Below are positions 36,940 to 47,110 of a stretch of 64,000 bases of DNA, in pieces. The first letter of the stretch is position 1. Each line of letters begins with the position of its first letter. Origin of the DNA: Halochromatium roseum (GTDB taxonomy: Bacteria > Pseudomonadota > Gammaproteobacteria > Chromatiales > Chromatiaceae); the NCBI RefSeq assembly GCF_016653315.1, contig NZ_NHSH01000054.1, forward strand, positions 59,967-123,966, given 5' to 3'. The notes under the pieces are model-generated. The model was not told the origin of the DNA, did no database searches, and was given only the letters and a program-made list of their open reading frames with translations. A program made the translations under genes and the position numbers.

Positions 36940-37946
36940 TCGCTGGCCCGCGGCTGCGGCCTTTCAGCCGAGGGGGACTCTCCTTCAGCCGCCGCAGACC
37001 CGCTCGCCTCGTCCGGCCCGACGACTGTTGCCTCAGCGGCGTCGAGCAGCGCCTGCGCGGCGGCGGTCTGCTCGCTGGCCGAGCGGCGGCTTCGCACCTG
37101 CTGGCGAACGGTGTGCCAACGTGACTCCCAAGTCGCATCCAACTCACCCGTGCCACTGGTCACGCGGCAGCCGCCGCGGCTCACTTGGTCATCCGGCTGC
37201 AGTACCCAGCCGGCTGCAGCCAACTCCTGGCCCAGATACTCGTTCACCAAATCATGGTCCCGAGGATGCAGCCACAGCCGCGGCTTTCCATGCATGGCGG
37301 GTTCGCTATGCAACAGCCCCCGAACCAGATCAACGACCTGCGTCGGCTTCGCATCCAGCGCCTCGCCGGCCAGATGGCGGCCGGTGGTGAGCGCGAGCTC
37401 GACCAAGTCTTTCGCCATCTCGTCATTCAAGCGTGCCAGCGCGTCGCTAAACTGCAGCGCAAGATTGCGCACGGGCTTGAGCGTCGCGGTGATCTGCTGC
37501 TGCAACTCCTTGCGCGCCGCCTTGCGGCCTTCCTCCAAGCCCTTCGCATAGCCCTCGGTCTGGCCGGCCTTGAAGCCCGCGGCATGGCCTTCTTGACGCG
37601 CCGCCTCCTGAACTTGCTTGCGCTCGGCATCCAGCGCCTTCTTTTGCGCATCTGTCGGGCGTCCTCGTTTGGACGGCTCAGCTGCCTGCTGCGTCCCCTT
37701 TGGCGGCTGCTTCCGTTGCGCTTTTCGCGACACCGGCGCCGTTGGCGCCTCAGCCTTCGGTGGGCTCGCGCTTGCACCGCCATGCTTGCCATGTCCCGGC
37801 TGCGCCGCAGGCTCGGCGGAGCGCGTGGTCGCGGACTGCCGCGCGTTCGCCGTGGCCTTTTCACGCCGCGAATCTAGCTCCGTCATCCGCCAGCGTCGCC
37901 AGGGCACATCCTGCCCGCGCGTGATCTTGGCGTCCGCCTCAGACAT
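36936..37946 (-). CDS. fliH: Flagellar export regulator FliH
   Basis: About 336 residues from the ATG at 37946, which overlaps the fliG stop by 8 bases. Near the N-terminus [11 protein letters not shown] has the same Trp-x-x-Trp spacing as the PWQVW motif of Salmonella FliH, which contacts FliN and FlhA. A long Ala/Lys/Arg-rich linker follows, then the coiled coil ([30 protein letters not shown], with GxxxG spacing) and the FliI-binding C-terminal domain. It is longer than the 235-residue Salmonella protein because of the linker. Confidence 0.93.
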   Translation of the reverse strand: MSEADAKITRGQDVPWRRWRMTELDSRREKATANARQSATTRSAEPAAQPGHGKHGGASASPPKAEAPTAPVSRKAQRKQPPKGTQQAAEPSKRGRPTDAQKKALDAERKQVQEAARQEGHAAGFKAGQTEGYAKGLEEGRKAARKELQQQITATLKPVRNLALQFSDALARLNDEMAKDLVELALTTGRHLAGEALDAKPTQVVDLVRGLLHSEPAMHGKPRLWLHPRDHDLVNEYLGQELAAAGWVLQPDDQVSRGGCRVTSGTGELDATWESRWHTVRQQVRSRRSASEQTAAAQALLDAAEATVVGPDEASGSAAAEGESPSAERPQPRASE

Positions 37947-38970
37947 AGTTGTCGTCGGCGCCGCCAATGATGATCTCGCCGCTCTCCGAGAGTCGGCGTG
38001 CGACCTGCAGAATCGCCTTTTGCTCGGCCTCCACCTGCGACACGCGCATCGGGCCGCGGGCCTCCATGTCTTCGCGGATCATCTCCGATGCACGCGACGA
38101 CATGTTGCGCAAGAAGGCCTCGACCAGGTTCTCCGGCGCACCCTTCAAGGCCACCACCAGGCTGTCGGTATCGATCTCCTTCAGCAACAGCTGGATACTG
38201 CGATCGTCCAGATCGATGAGGTTTTCGAACAGGAACATCTCGTCGATGATCTTCTGCGCCAGATCCTCGCTGTGCGCGCGCACGGTCTCGATCGCCGACT
38301 CCTCCTGAGTCGTATTCATCATATTCAGGATCTCGGCCGCCGTGCGGACGCCACCCATCTTGCTGCGCTTCAATGTCTGACCATCTAGCATGCCAGTGAG
38401 TACCTCGGTGAGCTCTTGCAGCGCCGCCGGCTGCACACCGCTAAAGGTTGCGATCCGCAGCACCACATCGTTGCGCAGCTTATCATCGAACAGCTCCAAC
38501 ACCGCCGCCGCTTGGCGCCGCTCGAGATGCACGAGTACCGTGGCAATGATCTGCGGATGCTCATCACGGATCAGCTCCGAGACCATCGAGGCTTCCATCA
38601 GATTCAGCGAATCGATGCCAGAGCCGCCTTTGTGCTCGAAGATATCCTCAAGCAAGCTCGCGGCGCGCTCCTCGCCCAGCGCCATACTCAGTACTGAACG
38701 GATATGCTCACTCGAGTTCAGGTTGAGCGCGACGAACTCCTCCTGTTCGTTTTGGAACGCATCCAAGACCGCGTTCATCTCCGCATGCGAAACCTGGTCG
38801 AGTTTGGTCATCTCCGTGCTGACCTCTTGCACCTCCTGTGGCGCCATCCGCTTGAATACCTCAGCAGCGCTCTCGTCATCGAGCGCCAGCATCAGAATCG
38901 CGCTGCGCCGCGCACCGCTCATCTTGTCGAGGATGGCCTTGGAATTCGCGTCCAGCTGTTCAGTGTTCAT
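37939..38970 (-). CDS. fliG: Flagellar motor switch protein FliG
   Basis: 343 residues. The N-terminal domain binds FliF (MSGARRSAILMLALDDESAA EVFKRMAPQEVQEV); the middle and C-terminal domains include LVHLERRQAAAVLELF and the torque helix DDRSIQLLLKEIDTDSLVVA LKGAPENLVEAFLRNMSSRA. The charged residues facing MotA are present. The start overlaps the fliF stop. Confidence 0.98.
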   Translation of the reverse strand: MNTEQLDANSKAILDKMSGARRSAILMLALDDESAAEVFKRMAPQEVQEVSTEMTKLDQVSHAEMNAVLDAFQNEQEEFVALNLNSSEHIRSVLSMALGEERAASLLEDIFEHKGGSGIDSLNLMEASMVSELIRDEHPQIIATVLVHLERRQAAAVLELFDDKLRNDVVLRIATFSGVQPAALQELTEVLTGMLDGQTLKRSKMGGVRTAAEILNMMNTTQEESAIETVRAHSEDLAQKIIDEMFLFENLIDLDDRSIQLLLKEIDTDSLVVALKGAPENLVEAFLRNMSSRASEMIREDMEARGPMRVSQVEAEQKAILQVARRLSESGEIIIGGADDNYV

Positions 38971-40673
38971 TGCTTTAGCCAGTTGCGCACAATCAGCGCC
39001 ACGATATGCGGATTCTCACGCGCCGTCTGTCGCAGCTCAGCGAGTTTTTGCTGATACCCCAAGGCCTTGTTACGACGCGGCTTTTGGTAAGGTTCTTCGT
39101 CGTCCTCGAACGCCCCCTCGGTGTCCTCATCATCGCCAACTTCCACATTCAGGCCGGTCGTGGTCGCTGCTGCCAGTTCCGGCGGGCGTGTATAGTGCTT
39201 AATAAACGGCCGCAGCACGAGCAGATAGCCAAACAGCAGCACGATAAACCACATCAGTGGCTCGCCAATGAGCGTCACAACCTTGATCAGCTCAGGATCT
39301 TGCCACCATGCCATGTCTGCTTCGGCGTCGAAGCGGCTGAATGGGCTGTTCACCACCTCGATGGTATCGCCGCGCTCCGCCGAGAAGCCGATCGCCTGGC
39401 GTGCCAGGCTTGCGACCTGCTCTAACTCTTCCGCGCTCAGTGCGACTGACTCGAGTTCGCCCGCGGCGTTGCGCTCGATCCGATAGTCCACCACCACCGC
39501 CGCCGAGACACGCTCAACCACGCCGCGCTCCTTGCGCACATGCGCCACGCTGCGGTCAACTTCGTAGTTGACGACATCATCGCGCTCCAGCGAGATGGGC
39601 TCCTTGGGTGCCGAGGCGTCTTCGTTGTTGGCTTGCTCCGCATCGGCCTCATCCGGCAGTGGCAGCTCGATTGGCGAACCCGCCACGCCGGGCGGTGAAT
39701 TGCTGAGCGCACCCGGAATCCCGCCCGCGGACTCCTCATCACCATTATAGCTAAGGTTCGATTGGCGACTGCGGACCGCTGCTTCGTTCGGCGCCTGGTT
39801 CGGCGCGAAGCGCTCAGAGGTCTCCTCGCGCTGGGAAAAGTCGATCTGCGCCGAGACCTGGGCCCGCACCCGGTCGCGGCCAAAGATGGGCGCGAGAATG
39901 TTCTCGATCCGCCGCTGATAGGCGCGCTCCACCTCATCCCGATAGATCAGCTGCGTGGCGTCCAAGTCGTTTGGGTTCGGGTTCTGCGACAGCATCTGCC
40001 CGCGCTGATCGACGATGGTCACCTCATCCGCCGATAGTTCCGGCACGCTACTGGCGACCAGGTGCCGAATCGCGCTCACCTGGTTCTCGCTCAGCGTCCG
40101 CCCCCCAAACAGCGTCAGAACCACCGAGGCCTTGGCCGGCTCGCGCTCACGCACAAATACCGAGGGCCGCGCCATCGCCAGATGCACGCGCGCCTCTTCC
40201 ACCGACCCCAGCGATTCGATCGAGCGCGATAGCTCGCCCTCTAGCGAGCGCTGAAAATTCACCTGCTCGGCAAACTGGCTGATGCCAAAGGCCTGCGTAT
40301 CCATCAGCTCGAAGCCGACATTACCGCCGCGTGGCAGACCTTGCTCCGCCAGTTGCAGGCGCAGACTGTGGACCAGATCCGCCGGCACCAACAGCGCCTG
40401 GCCGCCCTGGCTGAACTGATACGGCACCTGCCGCGTATCCAGCTCGCTAATGATGCGCCCGCCGTCCGCCTCGCTCAGATTGCTGAACAGCACCCGGTAA
40501 TCTGGCGCTCGCGTCCATAGAAAGACCGCCGTCACCACCGCCACCAAGGCGGCGCCAGCGATCAGCAGGGCAAGGGGTTGATTGGTGCGCAGCAGGGCAA
40601 GCAGACGCTGCAGCGGGCCGCCGGCATTGGCGCCGCCGCTGTTCTCCCCGTTCACGCGCGTCTCCTCGCTCAC
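38967..40673 (-). CDS. fliF: Flagellar MS-ring protein FliF
   Basis: 568 residues. TM1 lies at about 35-56 (ALLIAGAALVAVVTAVFLWT), followed by ring-building motifs (APDYRVLFSNLSEADGGRII, YQFSQGGQALLVPADLVHSL). TM2 is near 470 (EPLMWFIVLLFGYLLVLRPF), and the C-terminal FliG-binding tail is present. GTG start with GGGAGG 5 bases upstream. First gene of fliFGHIJKLMNOPQR, divergent from fliE. Confidence 0.98.
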   Translation of the reverse strand: MSEETRVNGENSGGANAGGPLQRLLALLRTNQPLALLIAGAALVAVVTAVFLWTRAPDYRVLFSNLSEADGGRIISELDTRQVPYQFSQGGQALLVPADLVHSLRLQLAEQGLPRGGNVGFELMDTQAFGISQFAEQVNFQRSLEGELSRSIESLGSVEEARVHLAMARPSVFVREREPAKASVVLTLFGGRTLSENQVSAIRHLVASSVPELSADEVTIVDQRGQMLSQNPNPNDLDATQLIYRDEVERAYQRRIENILAPIFGRDRVRAQVSAQIDFSQREETSERFAPNQAPNEAAVRSRQSNLSYNGDEESAGGIPGALSNSPPGVAGSPIELPLPDEADAEQANNEDASAPKEPISLERDDVVNYEVDRSVAHVRKERGVVERVSAAVVVDYRIERNAAGELESVALSAEELEQVASLARQAIGFSAERGDTIEVVNSPFSRFDAEADMAWWQDPELIKVVTLIGEPLMWFIVLLFGYLLVLRPFIKHYTRPPELAAATTTGLNVEVGDDEDTEGAFEDDEEPYQKPRRNKALGYQQKLAELRQTARENPHIVALIVRNWLKQ

Positions 40674-41013
40674 GCGCGCCTCCCGTTGCGAGCTTCAGCG
40701 GCCATCCTGGGCTTCGTGGTTAAGAGACATGGAGATGGTGAACGCAGTTGGCATCCGTTGGTCCAGGTTTGGCCGCCGGTTTACCAAGAAGTGTAAAGGA
40801 CAACAGTGTCAGACTGAAGAAACTTTAGCAAAGGCTGGAAAAGCGATGATTATATCGGTTAAATGCCGCGATGCTAGATCTGCTGTCGCTGCTAAGCTTG
40901 CCTATGCACGTCGATACGCACTCCAGCCGCGTCATCCGTAACTCGTGCAGCGCCAGCAACACACGCAGACCAAAACGCTGACCGATCAAAGCCTTTAAGG
41001 AGCCGCCCTGACC
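40674..41013. promoter_or_regulatory. Divergent fliF-fliE control region
   Basis: 340 bases without a gene. An AT-richer core at about 40790-40880 is the likely site of the divergent promoters for fliF and fliE. No sigma-28 or sigma-54 consensus was found, so these are presumably FlhDC-dependent sigma-70 promoters. A convincing FlhDC box was not identified by eye. Confidence 0.4.
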
Positions 41014-41406
41014 ATGAACGATCTGCCTAGCTTCGAGCCCGCACTCGCAACCATGCGCCTGCTGGCCAGCCAGGCCAGCGGCACCGGTACAGCCAATCCA
41101 TCCGGCACCGGGGCCGCGGCAGTGAACGGGGCGGGCGCCATCGGCGGGTCGGCCGGGGGAGCAGGGACCGGCCCGGTTGCGGCGGGGGGGTTCGCCGCCG
41201 AGCTGCGGCTCTCGATCCAGCGCATCAATGCGCTCCAGATCGATGCTGTTGACAAGGGTAAGGCGTTTCAGGCCGGCGACCCCTCCGTCACCCTCAACGA
41301 TCTGATGATCGACGTCCAAAAGGCCAGCGTCGCCTTCGAGTTCGGCAAGCAGGTGCGCAATCGCATCATCACCGCCTACAAAGAAGTCATGCGCATGCAG
41401 GTCTAG
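41014..41406 (+). CDS. fliE: MS-ring/rod adapter FliE
   Basis: 130 residues. The C-terminal half is canonical (FAAELRLSIQRINALQ, GDPSVTLNDLMIDVQKASVA FEFGKQVRNRIITAYKEVMR MQV). A Gly/Ala/Thr-rich low-complexity stretch of about 45 residues after the first 20 makes it longer than the 104 of E. coli. AAGGAG lies 11 bases before the ATG. It stands alone, divergent from fliF. Confidence 0.95.
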   Translation: MNDLPSFEPALATMRLLASQASGTGTANPSGTGAAAVNGAGAIGGSAGGAGTGPVAAGGFAAELRLSIQRINALQIDAVDKGKAFQAGDPSVTLNDLMIDVQKASVAFEFGKQVRNRIITAYKEVMRMQV

Positions 41407-41671
41407 CCACGGACGAACAATGAGACAGCTGGGTCGAGCAGATCCTCACCGCCTGGGCGATGATGTCGAATTCATAGTTCCCACCATCGGCACCTTGGCC
41501 TTTGATGCGCGTCGTCGTATCCGTGATCGCGATGCCGCGCGCCCTGAGCAGAGCCACCAGATCGCCCTCCACCAGCGATTCCATCAGCTTGCCCCGCTGG
41601 GTCGTGAACAACGATTTCAGCTCGGCGATCTCGCGGAACAGCGTCAAAATCTCATCATAGGTCGTTGCCAT
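41387..41671 (-). pseudogene. 3'-truncated PD-(D/E)XK-like protein gene
   Basis: The first about 68 residues (MATTYDEILTLFREIAELKS, GNYEFDIIAQ) resemble the start of DUF3782-like nuclease-fold proteins common in Chromatiales and cyanobacteria, up to the FDI strand. The catalytic ExK part that should follow is missing; the last about 25 residues (AVRICSTQ and on) read antisense through the end of fliE. It therefore looks like a fragment fused to flanking DNA. The family call is from memory and tentative. Confidence 0.6.
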
Positions 41672-41712
41672 CTTGAGGCGCCCTCGGGTCTCAGGTCTGG
41701 CAGACAGTATAG

Positions 41713-42126
41713 CGATCCGAGCGCCCGCTCAGCGGCATCATCCAGGTCGAGATCGCCTCAGGCGATCGCGCCTCCCTGCAAGCCGCCGTCGATCGGCTGG
41801 TACGCCTGATCCAGGCCAACCCCAACAAGGCCCGCCTTGATCGGCTCATTACCCGCTGGCTCAAGCGCCATCTCCAGCGGCTTGGCGCGAAGATCGACCT
41901 CACACAGGTTCATTCACTCATCGAGGACAACGCCATGTTGGCCGAAAATCGACAACACTGGGCAGAACGCGAGCGCGAAGAAGGCCGAAAAGAAGGCCGC
42001 CAAGAAGGTAAAAAAGAAGGCCAAAAAGTGGGCCGCAAAGCGGGCGTGGAGGGCACTCTCCGCAAGCTCATCACCCTCAAATTCGGCGAGATACCCGAGT
42101 CGGCATCCAAGCGCCTAGTGGTCTAG
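41713..42126 (+). pseudogene. C-terminal fragment of an Rpn-family (PD-(D/E)XK) nuclease/transposase gene
   Basis: An open frame with no start codon reads IIQVEIASGDRASLQAAVDR, RLIQANPNKARLDRLITRWL and LIEDNAMLAENRQHWAERER, then the Lys/Gly/Glu repeat EEGRKEGRQEGKKEGQKVGR and LRKLITLKFGEIPESASKRL. This matches the tail of Rpn-type / DUF4351-bearing proteins. An in-frame TAG at 41710 precedes it and the N-terminal nuclease domain is absent. The last codons and the stop are supplied by the IS630 end at 42115. Confidence 0.75.
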
Positions 42127-43443
42127 TATGGAAATCCTGATACAGTTTGGGATCTGTCAACGATATCATTATTATCTGGTTTGGTTTTCATGATTAGGCA
42201 AATCCTCGACGATGCCACGCTGTACTCCAGAACTTGTCTCCCTCACCGATCGCGAACGCACGCAACTGCAGGCGTTGGTTCGTCAGCACAAAACGCCGCA
42301 ACAGCTCGCCACCCGGGCGCGGATCATTCTTGAAGCCGACGCCGGCCGTAACGTGAGCGAGACGGCTGCCGCATTGCAGGTGAGTCGCTCACTGGTTCAA
42401 CGCTGGCGGCGACGTTGGCGCGAGCGTGCCGATCAACGGCTGGAGCAGCGCCTCAGCGATGAGCCGCGTCCGGGTACGCCACCGACCTTCACCCCCGAGC
42501 AGATCTGCGCGCTGATCGCCCTCGCCTGCGAGAAGCCCGTGCGCGAGGGGGTGACACTCACGCGCTGGACCTATCCGGACTTGGCCGCGGAGGCGATCGA
42601 GCGCGAGATCGTTGAAAGCATCTCCCCGCACTCGATCGGGCGCTTCCTGCGCGAGGTCGACCTCAAGCCCCATCGGGTGGAAGGGTGGATCAACACGCCA
42701 CGCGACGGCGAGTTCACCGAGCGCTGCCGCGATGTCTGCGAGACCTATCGGCTCGCCCCGCAGCGGGCCGCCGAAGGCATCGAGACCTGCAGCATCGACG
42801 AGATGACCGGCGTGCAGGCCTTGGAGCGAGCGGCGCCGACCAAACCCGTGCGCCCCGGATGCGCCGAACGCCAGGAATTCGAATACATCCGCCACGGCAC
42901 CCTGACCCTGATCGCCACCTTCTGCGTGGTCACCGGGAAGGTCTTCCACCACATCGGTCCGACCCGCACGGCGGAGGATTTCGCCGCCTACCTCGCCGCC
43001 TTGTTCGCCCAGCGCACGGCCGCAACCCAGTGGCATCTGGTCATGGACAACCTCAACATCCATTGCTCCGAGGAGGTTGTGCGCCTCATCGCTGAGTTGA
43101 TCGGCTACACCGGCGATCTCGGCGTCAAGGGCCGCCGCGGCATCCTCGAATCGATGGCCACACGCACCGCGTTCCTGAGCGACCCGAGTCACCGTATCGT
43201 CTTCCACTTTACCCCCAAGCACGCCTCTTGGCTGAACCAGATCGAGATGTGGTTCTCGATCCTGGCGCGCAAAGTTCTGCGCCGAGGCAACTTCACGTCG
43301 GTGCAGGATCTGGAGAAGCGCATCAGCGATTTCATCGACTTCTTCAATCGCACGCTGGCCAAGCCGTTCCGCTGGACCTATGAGGGCAAACCGCTCGCAG
43401 CATGAATGACACCTGCCTCAAGATTTTCACTCTGGACCACTAG
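42115..43443 (+). mobile_element. IS630-family insertion sequence
   Basis: About 1.33 kb bounded by imperfect 25-base inverted ends (42115-42139 and 43419-43443), about 20 of 25 matching, both beginning CTAGTGGTC. The TA within CTAG at each edge fits the TA target duplication of IS630/Tc1 elements. The single transposase gene is intact. It inserted into or at the edge of the Rpn fragment; sequence beyond the right end does not continue that gene. Confidence 0.88.
42212..43405 (+). CDS. IS630-family transposase
   Basis: 397 residues. The N-terminal helix-turn-helix region ([23 protein letters not shown]) is followed by a DDE catalytic domain: Asp in CSIDEMTG, Asp in LVMDNLNIH and Glu in [13 protein letters not shown]. 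All three acidic residues are present and the frame is uninterrupted, so it should be active. It inserts at TA dinucleotides. Confidence 0.95.
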   Translation: MPRCTPELVSLTDRERTQLQALVRQHKTPQQLATRARIILEADAGRNVSETAAALQVSRSLVQRWRRRWRERADQRLEQRLSDEPRPGTPPTFTPEQICALIALACEKPVREGVTLTRWTYPDLAAEAIEREIVESISPHSIGRFLREVDLKPHRVEGWINTPRDGEFTERCRDVCETYRLAPQRAAEGIETCSIDEMTGVQALERAAPTKPVRPGCAERQEFEYIRHGTLTLIATFCVVTGKVFHHIGPTRTAEDFAAYLAALFAQRTAATQWHLVMDNLNIHCSEEVVRLIAELIGYTGDLGVKGRRGILESMATRTAFLSDPSHRIVFHFTPKHASWLNQIEMWFSILARKVLRRGNFTSVQDLEKRISDFIDFFNRTLAKPFRWTYEGKPLAA

Positions 43444-43554
43444 TGTCCATCGGTATCATGGCGGTCCTGGTCTTCTTTGTGGTACTGGTTTCTTCTGTCC
43501 TGGTTATTCGAGAGAAGATATCGAGATAGTCGTCCTTGGCAGTCTGCGCGGCAG

Positions 43555-45405
43555 CTACTGAGCGAGGCGGCTGTTGCCAAGCCCAAGCCCCTTGACGACC
43601 GCCTCATGCAACAGCGCTTGGCGAACCGGCTTGAGCAGGCTGATGACGATGCCGGCGCGCCGGGCGTCTTCACCGGGATAGCCCATTGAGCTGAGCATCA
43701 GCAAGGGGGTGTCAGCAAGCGCGACGTCGCCCTTGATCAGTTGCGCCAGCTCGACACCGTCGATATCGGGCATTTGCATATCGAGGATTGCGAGCTGGAA
43801 CGGCTTGCCTTGTTCGACCCCCTGATGTAAAGCGGCTAACGCTGATGACGCCCCATCGGTGCTCGTCGCCTCAGCACCCCATCGAACCAGGTACTTCTCT
43901 AGGATCATTCGATTGGTTCGATTGTCATCGACGATCAATACCCGAATGCCGATCAAGTCGGCGTCAATGTCTTCCGCGCTGGTTTGTGCTACGGCGAGTC
44001 GTACCTTGAACCAGAAGGTTGAACCCTCACCGACCCGGCTGTCGAATCCGATCTCGCCGCCCATCATTTCGATCAGCCGCTTGGAGATGGCCAAACCGAG
44101 ACCGGTGCCGCCGAAGCGCCGCGTGGTTGAGGCGTCGGCTTGAGTGAACGGTTGGAATAGGGTCTTGGCAACATCCGGCGCGATGCCGATTCCGGTGTCG
44201 CGGACCTGGACCTTGATCTCGATCCAATCGTCGCTGGCCTCTGTCAGACGTGCATCGACCGCTACTTCGCCTGCGTCGGTGAACTTGACAGCATTGCCGA
44301 TGAGGTTGTTCAGCACCTGGCGCAGCCGGTACGGATCGCCACGCACGCGCTGTGGGATATCGCTCTCGACGAAGGTCAGGATCTCCAGATCCTTCTCGCG
44401 CGCACTGGATGCGACCAGCGCAGCGACCTCTTCGATGGTAGTCCCGAGGTCGAAGTCGAGCGCTTGCAGATCGATCTTGCCAGACTCGATCTTGGAGAGG
44501 TCGAGGATGTCGTTGATGATGCTGAGCAGGATGTTGCTGGATTTCTCCGCCGTCTCGATAAACGCGAGCTGCTGCTCGCTCAGGTTGCCATCGCGCAGCA
44601 GATCGAGCATGCCCATGATGCCGTTCATCGGCGTGCGGACCTCATGGCTCATGACGGCAAGGAACTGGCTCTTAGCGCGATCCGCGGCCATGGCCTTGTC
44701 GCGCGTCTCAGCAAGCTCTTGCATCTGGCGCTTGGTCTCGGTCAGGTCGCGCGCGATGGCGGTAAACACCGGATAATTGCCCATCACCACCTCGCTGATC
44801 GCGAGGTAGAGCGGGAAGCTTGTGCCATTGCTGCGCAGGCCATGGACCTCAAGCGCGGCATTCAGCGGTGGTTCTGAGCCGATGCGAGCTGTGGCTAGGT
44901 GGATCTTGGTTTCGATCTGCTGGCGATGCTCTGGTGCGAGCAGAATCGACAAGGATTGTCCTCGGGCCTCTTTGCTGGATTGGCCGAACATTCGCTCAGC
45001 GGCAGCATTGAGCGCGACAAGTCGGCCATTGCCGTCGATGTGGATGGCGCCGTCGACCATATTGTCGACGATGGCGCGGTTGCGCTCCCGGCTCTCGGCA
45101 AGATAGCCGATCTTCTGAAGACAGGAGCGCGCAAAGGCGAGCGCAATCAAGACCGCGAGGAGCAGGGCGCCGACCTTGGCCCCGAGCATCCAAGCGTTCG
45201 TCCGTGGCAGGCCCTGCTCCGCAAAGTCTTTGAGAGCGGAGGGATTGTTGGCATGCATCTGGACCTGTTCTTGCACATGTCCAATCAGCCAGACATCCAC
45301 CAGGATGCTAGCGAAGGCGAACAAGAAGACGATGATCACGCCAAGACCGAGACTTCGGCGTGGTGCGCAAATTAGGTCGAAGTTCTTTGGCTGGACATTC
45401 GGCAT
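43555..45405 (-). CDS. Hybrid sensor histidine kinase (2 TM, PAS, HisKA, HATPase, receiver)
   Basis: 616 residues. TM segments lie at about 20-42 and 73-93 with only about 30 residues outside; a PAS domain spans about 105-225; the HisKA motif is [20 protein letters not shown] with His254; HATPase motifs are [19 protein letters not shown] and [14 protein letters not shown]. The C-terminal receiver has [14 protein letters not shown] and [12 protein letters not shown], with the phosphoacceptor Asp. The minimal external loop suggests sensing through the PAS domain or membrane. No partner regulator is adjacent; the output is unknown. Confidence 0.92.
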   Translation of the reverse strand: MPNVQPKNFDLICAPRRSLGLGVIIVFLFAFASILVDVWLIGHVQEQVQMHANNPSALKDFAEQGLPRTNAWMLGAKVGALLLAVLIALAFARSCLQKIGYLAESRERNRAIVDNMVDGAIHIDGNGRLVALNAAAERMFGQSSKEARGQSLSILLAPEHRQQIETKIHLATARIGSEPPLNAALEVHGLRSNGTSFPLYLAISEVVMGNYPVFTAIARDLTETKRQMQELAETRDKAMAADRAKSQFLAVMSHEVRTPMNGIMGMLDLLRDGNLSEQQLAFIETAEKSSNILLSIINDILDLSKIESGKIDLQALDFDLGTTIEEVAALVASSAREKDLEILTFVESDIPQRVRGDPYRLRQVLNNLIGNAVKFTDAGEVAVDARLTEASDDWIEIKVQVRDTGIGIAPDVAKTLFQPFTQADASTTRRFGGTGLGLAISKRLIEMMGGEIGFDSRVGEGSTFWFKVRLAVAQTSAEDIDADLIGIRVLIVDDNRTNRMILEKYLVRWGAEATSTDGASSALAALHQGVEQGKPFQLAILDMQMPDIDGVELAQLIKGDVALADTPLLMLSSMGYPGEDARRAGIVISLLKPVRQALLHEAVVKGLGLGNSRLAQ

Positions 45406-45573
45406 CGCGTGATCTGCAGATCGGGTATCCGAAACGGGTTGGATGAATGACTGCTCGGCTGGACTGGGCTCATCATAACGCCCTCAGTCGATCGCCGTGT
45501 CGATTCGAGCCGTGCGCTTGTCAGTTCGCCTGTCAGTTGGTGGCTATCAGAGCGGTTGCGAGGATAAGGACGC

Positions 45574-46920
45574 TCAGGCCTCTGAGGATGCGCTGTTGTG
45601 AACCTCGGCTGCCGCGTGTTTTGCGACTGGAGGACGTGGGTAGCGCAGCCGCACGGCGAGACTGGCCAGGAATAAGAGAATATTGATCGTGCCGACGACG
45701 ACAAAGGGGGCGCGGGGATCGACGGCGTCGAAGAGGCGCCCGCCGGCGAGGGTGATCAACAGGATGCCGAAGGCGCCCGAGATATTGAAGGCGCCTAAGA
45801 CCGAGCCGCGCTTGGTGACCGGCGCCTCTTGGCCGATCAGCGATTGCCCAGCGAGGAACACACTGATCTGTCCGATGCCGAGCAGAATGAAGAAGATGAT
45901 GCCATAGTTGGCGAGCGGGTCATCCAGAAGCAGGAGCGAAAGATTGCCAATGGCAGCCAGGACCATGCAGATCGCCAGCCCGGTGGCGCGGTCGAGGCGA
46001 TCGAGGATCGGGCCGAGTATCGGTGCCCACACCAGCGCCGAGATCTGGGCGATGACGAAGATCAGCGTGCCGTTCATCACCGCTTCCGCGGAACTCATGC
46101 CAGCGGCCTTACCGGCCAGCGTGCCCCAGAGGATCAAGAAGGTGGCGTTGACGGATTGATCGCCGCGGGCGATGAAGGCGGCGGAGTAGGCAAGGGCAAC
46201 GCGTGGATTGCGGGCCTCGGAGAAACCGCTGACGAACAATTGCCGCACACTCGGCCGCTGCTCGCGCGCGACCGGAACCCCGCCCTTGAGCCCGAACTGG
46301 ACCACAACAGCCGCGAGCACACAAACTCCAGCGACCGCGAAGTGGGTGATGCGGCCGGCACTCTCGCCGTCGAATCCGGCCGCAACCAGCTGTTCGGGCA
46401 AGGCGCCAAAGCCCTGGTTGGTGAAGACGATGCCGAGTCCGCTGAGCACGCCAATCATCGCCACCAGCTTGCCGCGGGATTGCTCGGCTGGATAATCCAC
46501 CAGCACCGTCGAGAGCGCCCCGGCAACCGCGACCACGCCAAGACCATAGAGGATGCGATAGTAGTAGAGCGCGTCGACGGTCTCTGTCGATGGATAGAGG
46601 ACATAGGTCAACGCGAGGAATAAAAAGCCAATCGCATAGATCGAGCGTCGGCTGATACGATCGATCAGCACCCCCGCGGGAAGGAAGAACAGCAGGGTGA
46701 CGATCTCGGTCCAAAACACCAGATCGCCGCTGATGGCGCCCTGCTCCGATTCTGGTACCCCGAGGTGCTCATTGAGCACATAGGTTTGGCCAATGGTGAC
46801 GAAGGTCATCATGCCAATGGTGAGAAAGGCGGCGACCAAGAAGCTCCAAGCGTGCCGACGTGCGACGCCGGGGGCCAGGGTGATCGGGCCGAGCTTGATC
46901 TCGGAGGCGGGGTGCATCAT
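45574..46920 (-). CDS. Major facilitator superfamily transporter
   Basis: 448 residues with about 12 hydrophobic segments. The loop 2-3 region (FFLPAGVLIDRISRRSIYAI GFLF) is an MFS motif-A variant; a second occurs in the other half (GPILDRLDRATGLAICMVL). The substrate cannot be told from sequence. It lies on the same strand as the sensor kinase, 168 bases upstream of it. Confidence 0.85.
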   Translation of the reverse strand: MMHPASEIKLGPITLAPGVARRHAWSFLVAAFLTIGMMTFVTIGQTYVLNEHLGVPESEQGAISGDLVFWTEIVTLLFFLPAGVLIDRISRRSIYAIGFLFLALTYVLYPSTETVDALYYYRILYGLGVVAVAGALSTVLVDYPAEQSRGKLVAMIGVLSGLGIVFTNQGFGALPEQLVAAGFDGESAGRITHFAVAGVCVLAAVVVQFGLKGGVPVAREQRPSVRQLFVSGFSEARNPRVALAYSAAFIARGDQSVNATFLILWGTLAGKAAGMSSAEAVMNGTLIFVIAQISALVWAPILGPILDRLDRATGLAICMVLAAIGNLSLLLLDDPLANYGIIFFILLGIGQISVFLAGQSLIGQEAPVTKRGSVLGAFNISGAFGILLITLAGGRLFDAVDPRAPFVVVGTINILLFLASLAVRLRYPRPPVAKHAAAEVHNSASSEA

Positions 46921-47002
46921 GAGTCAGCTCGCTTGGCGGTTGCCCACATCAGAAGGCGGTCAGGGTTAAGGGGGTTAGCGGCCGAAGCCGCTGGGGTCTG
47001 CT

Positions 47003-47020
47003 GCCGATCAGATGATCGGC
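47003..47020. promoter_or_regulatory. Perfect 8-bp palindrome upstream of the MFS gene
   Basis: GCCGATCA-GA-TGATCGGC lies 83 bases upstream of the transporter start and about 90 bases after the DsrE-family stop. It has no T-tract on either side, so it is more likely a regulator binding site than a terminator. Confidence 0.4.
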
Positions 47021-47110
47021 CTTCACGCATGTCAGGATGCAACTAATTTCTACTTCCCGATAATCGCCCAACACTGGCCCGCACATCGAGAAGAAGTTGA
47101 TGGACAGTCT

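Noticed and set aside
42389..43222. 277-residue minus-strand frame inside the IS630 element
   Set aside because: Antisense to an intact transposase; a GC-skew artefact.
47003..47020. Terminator of the DsrE-family gene
   Set aside because: A perfect palindrome but with a 2-base loop and no T-tract on either strand; kept only as a possible operator.
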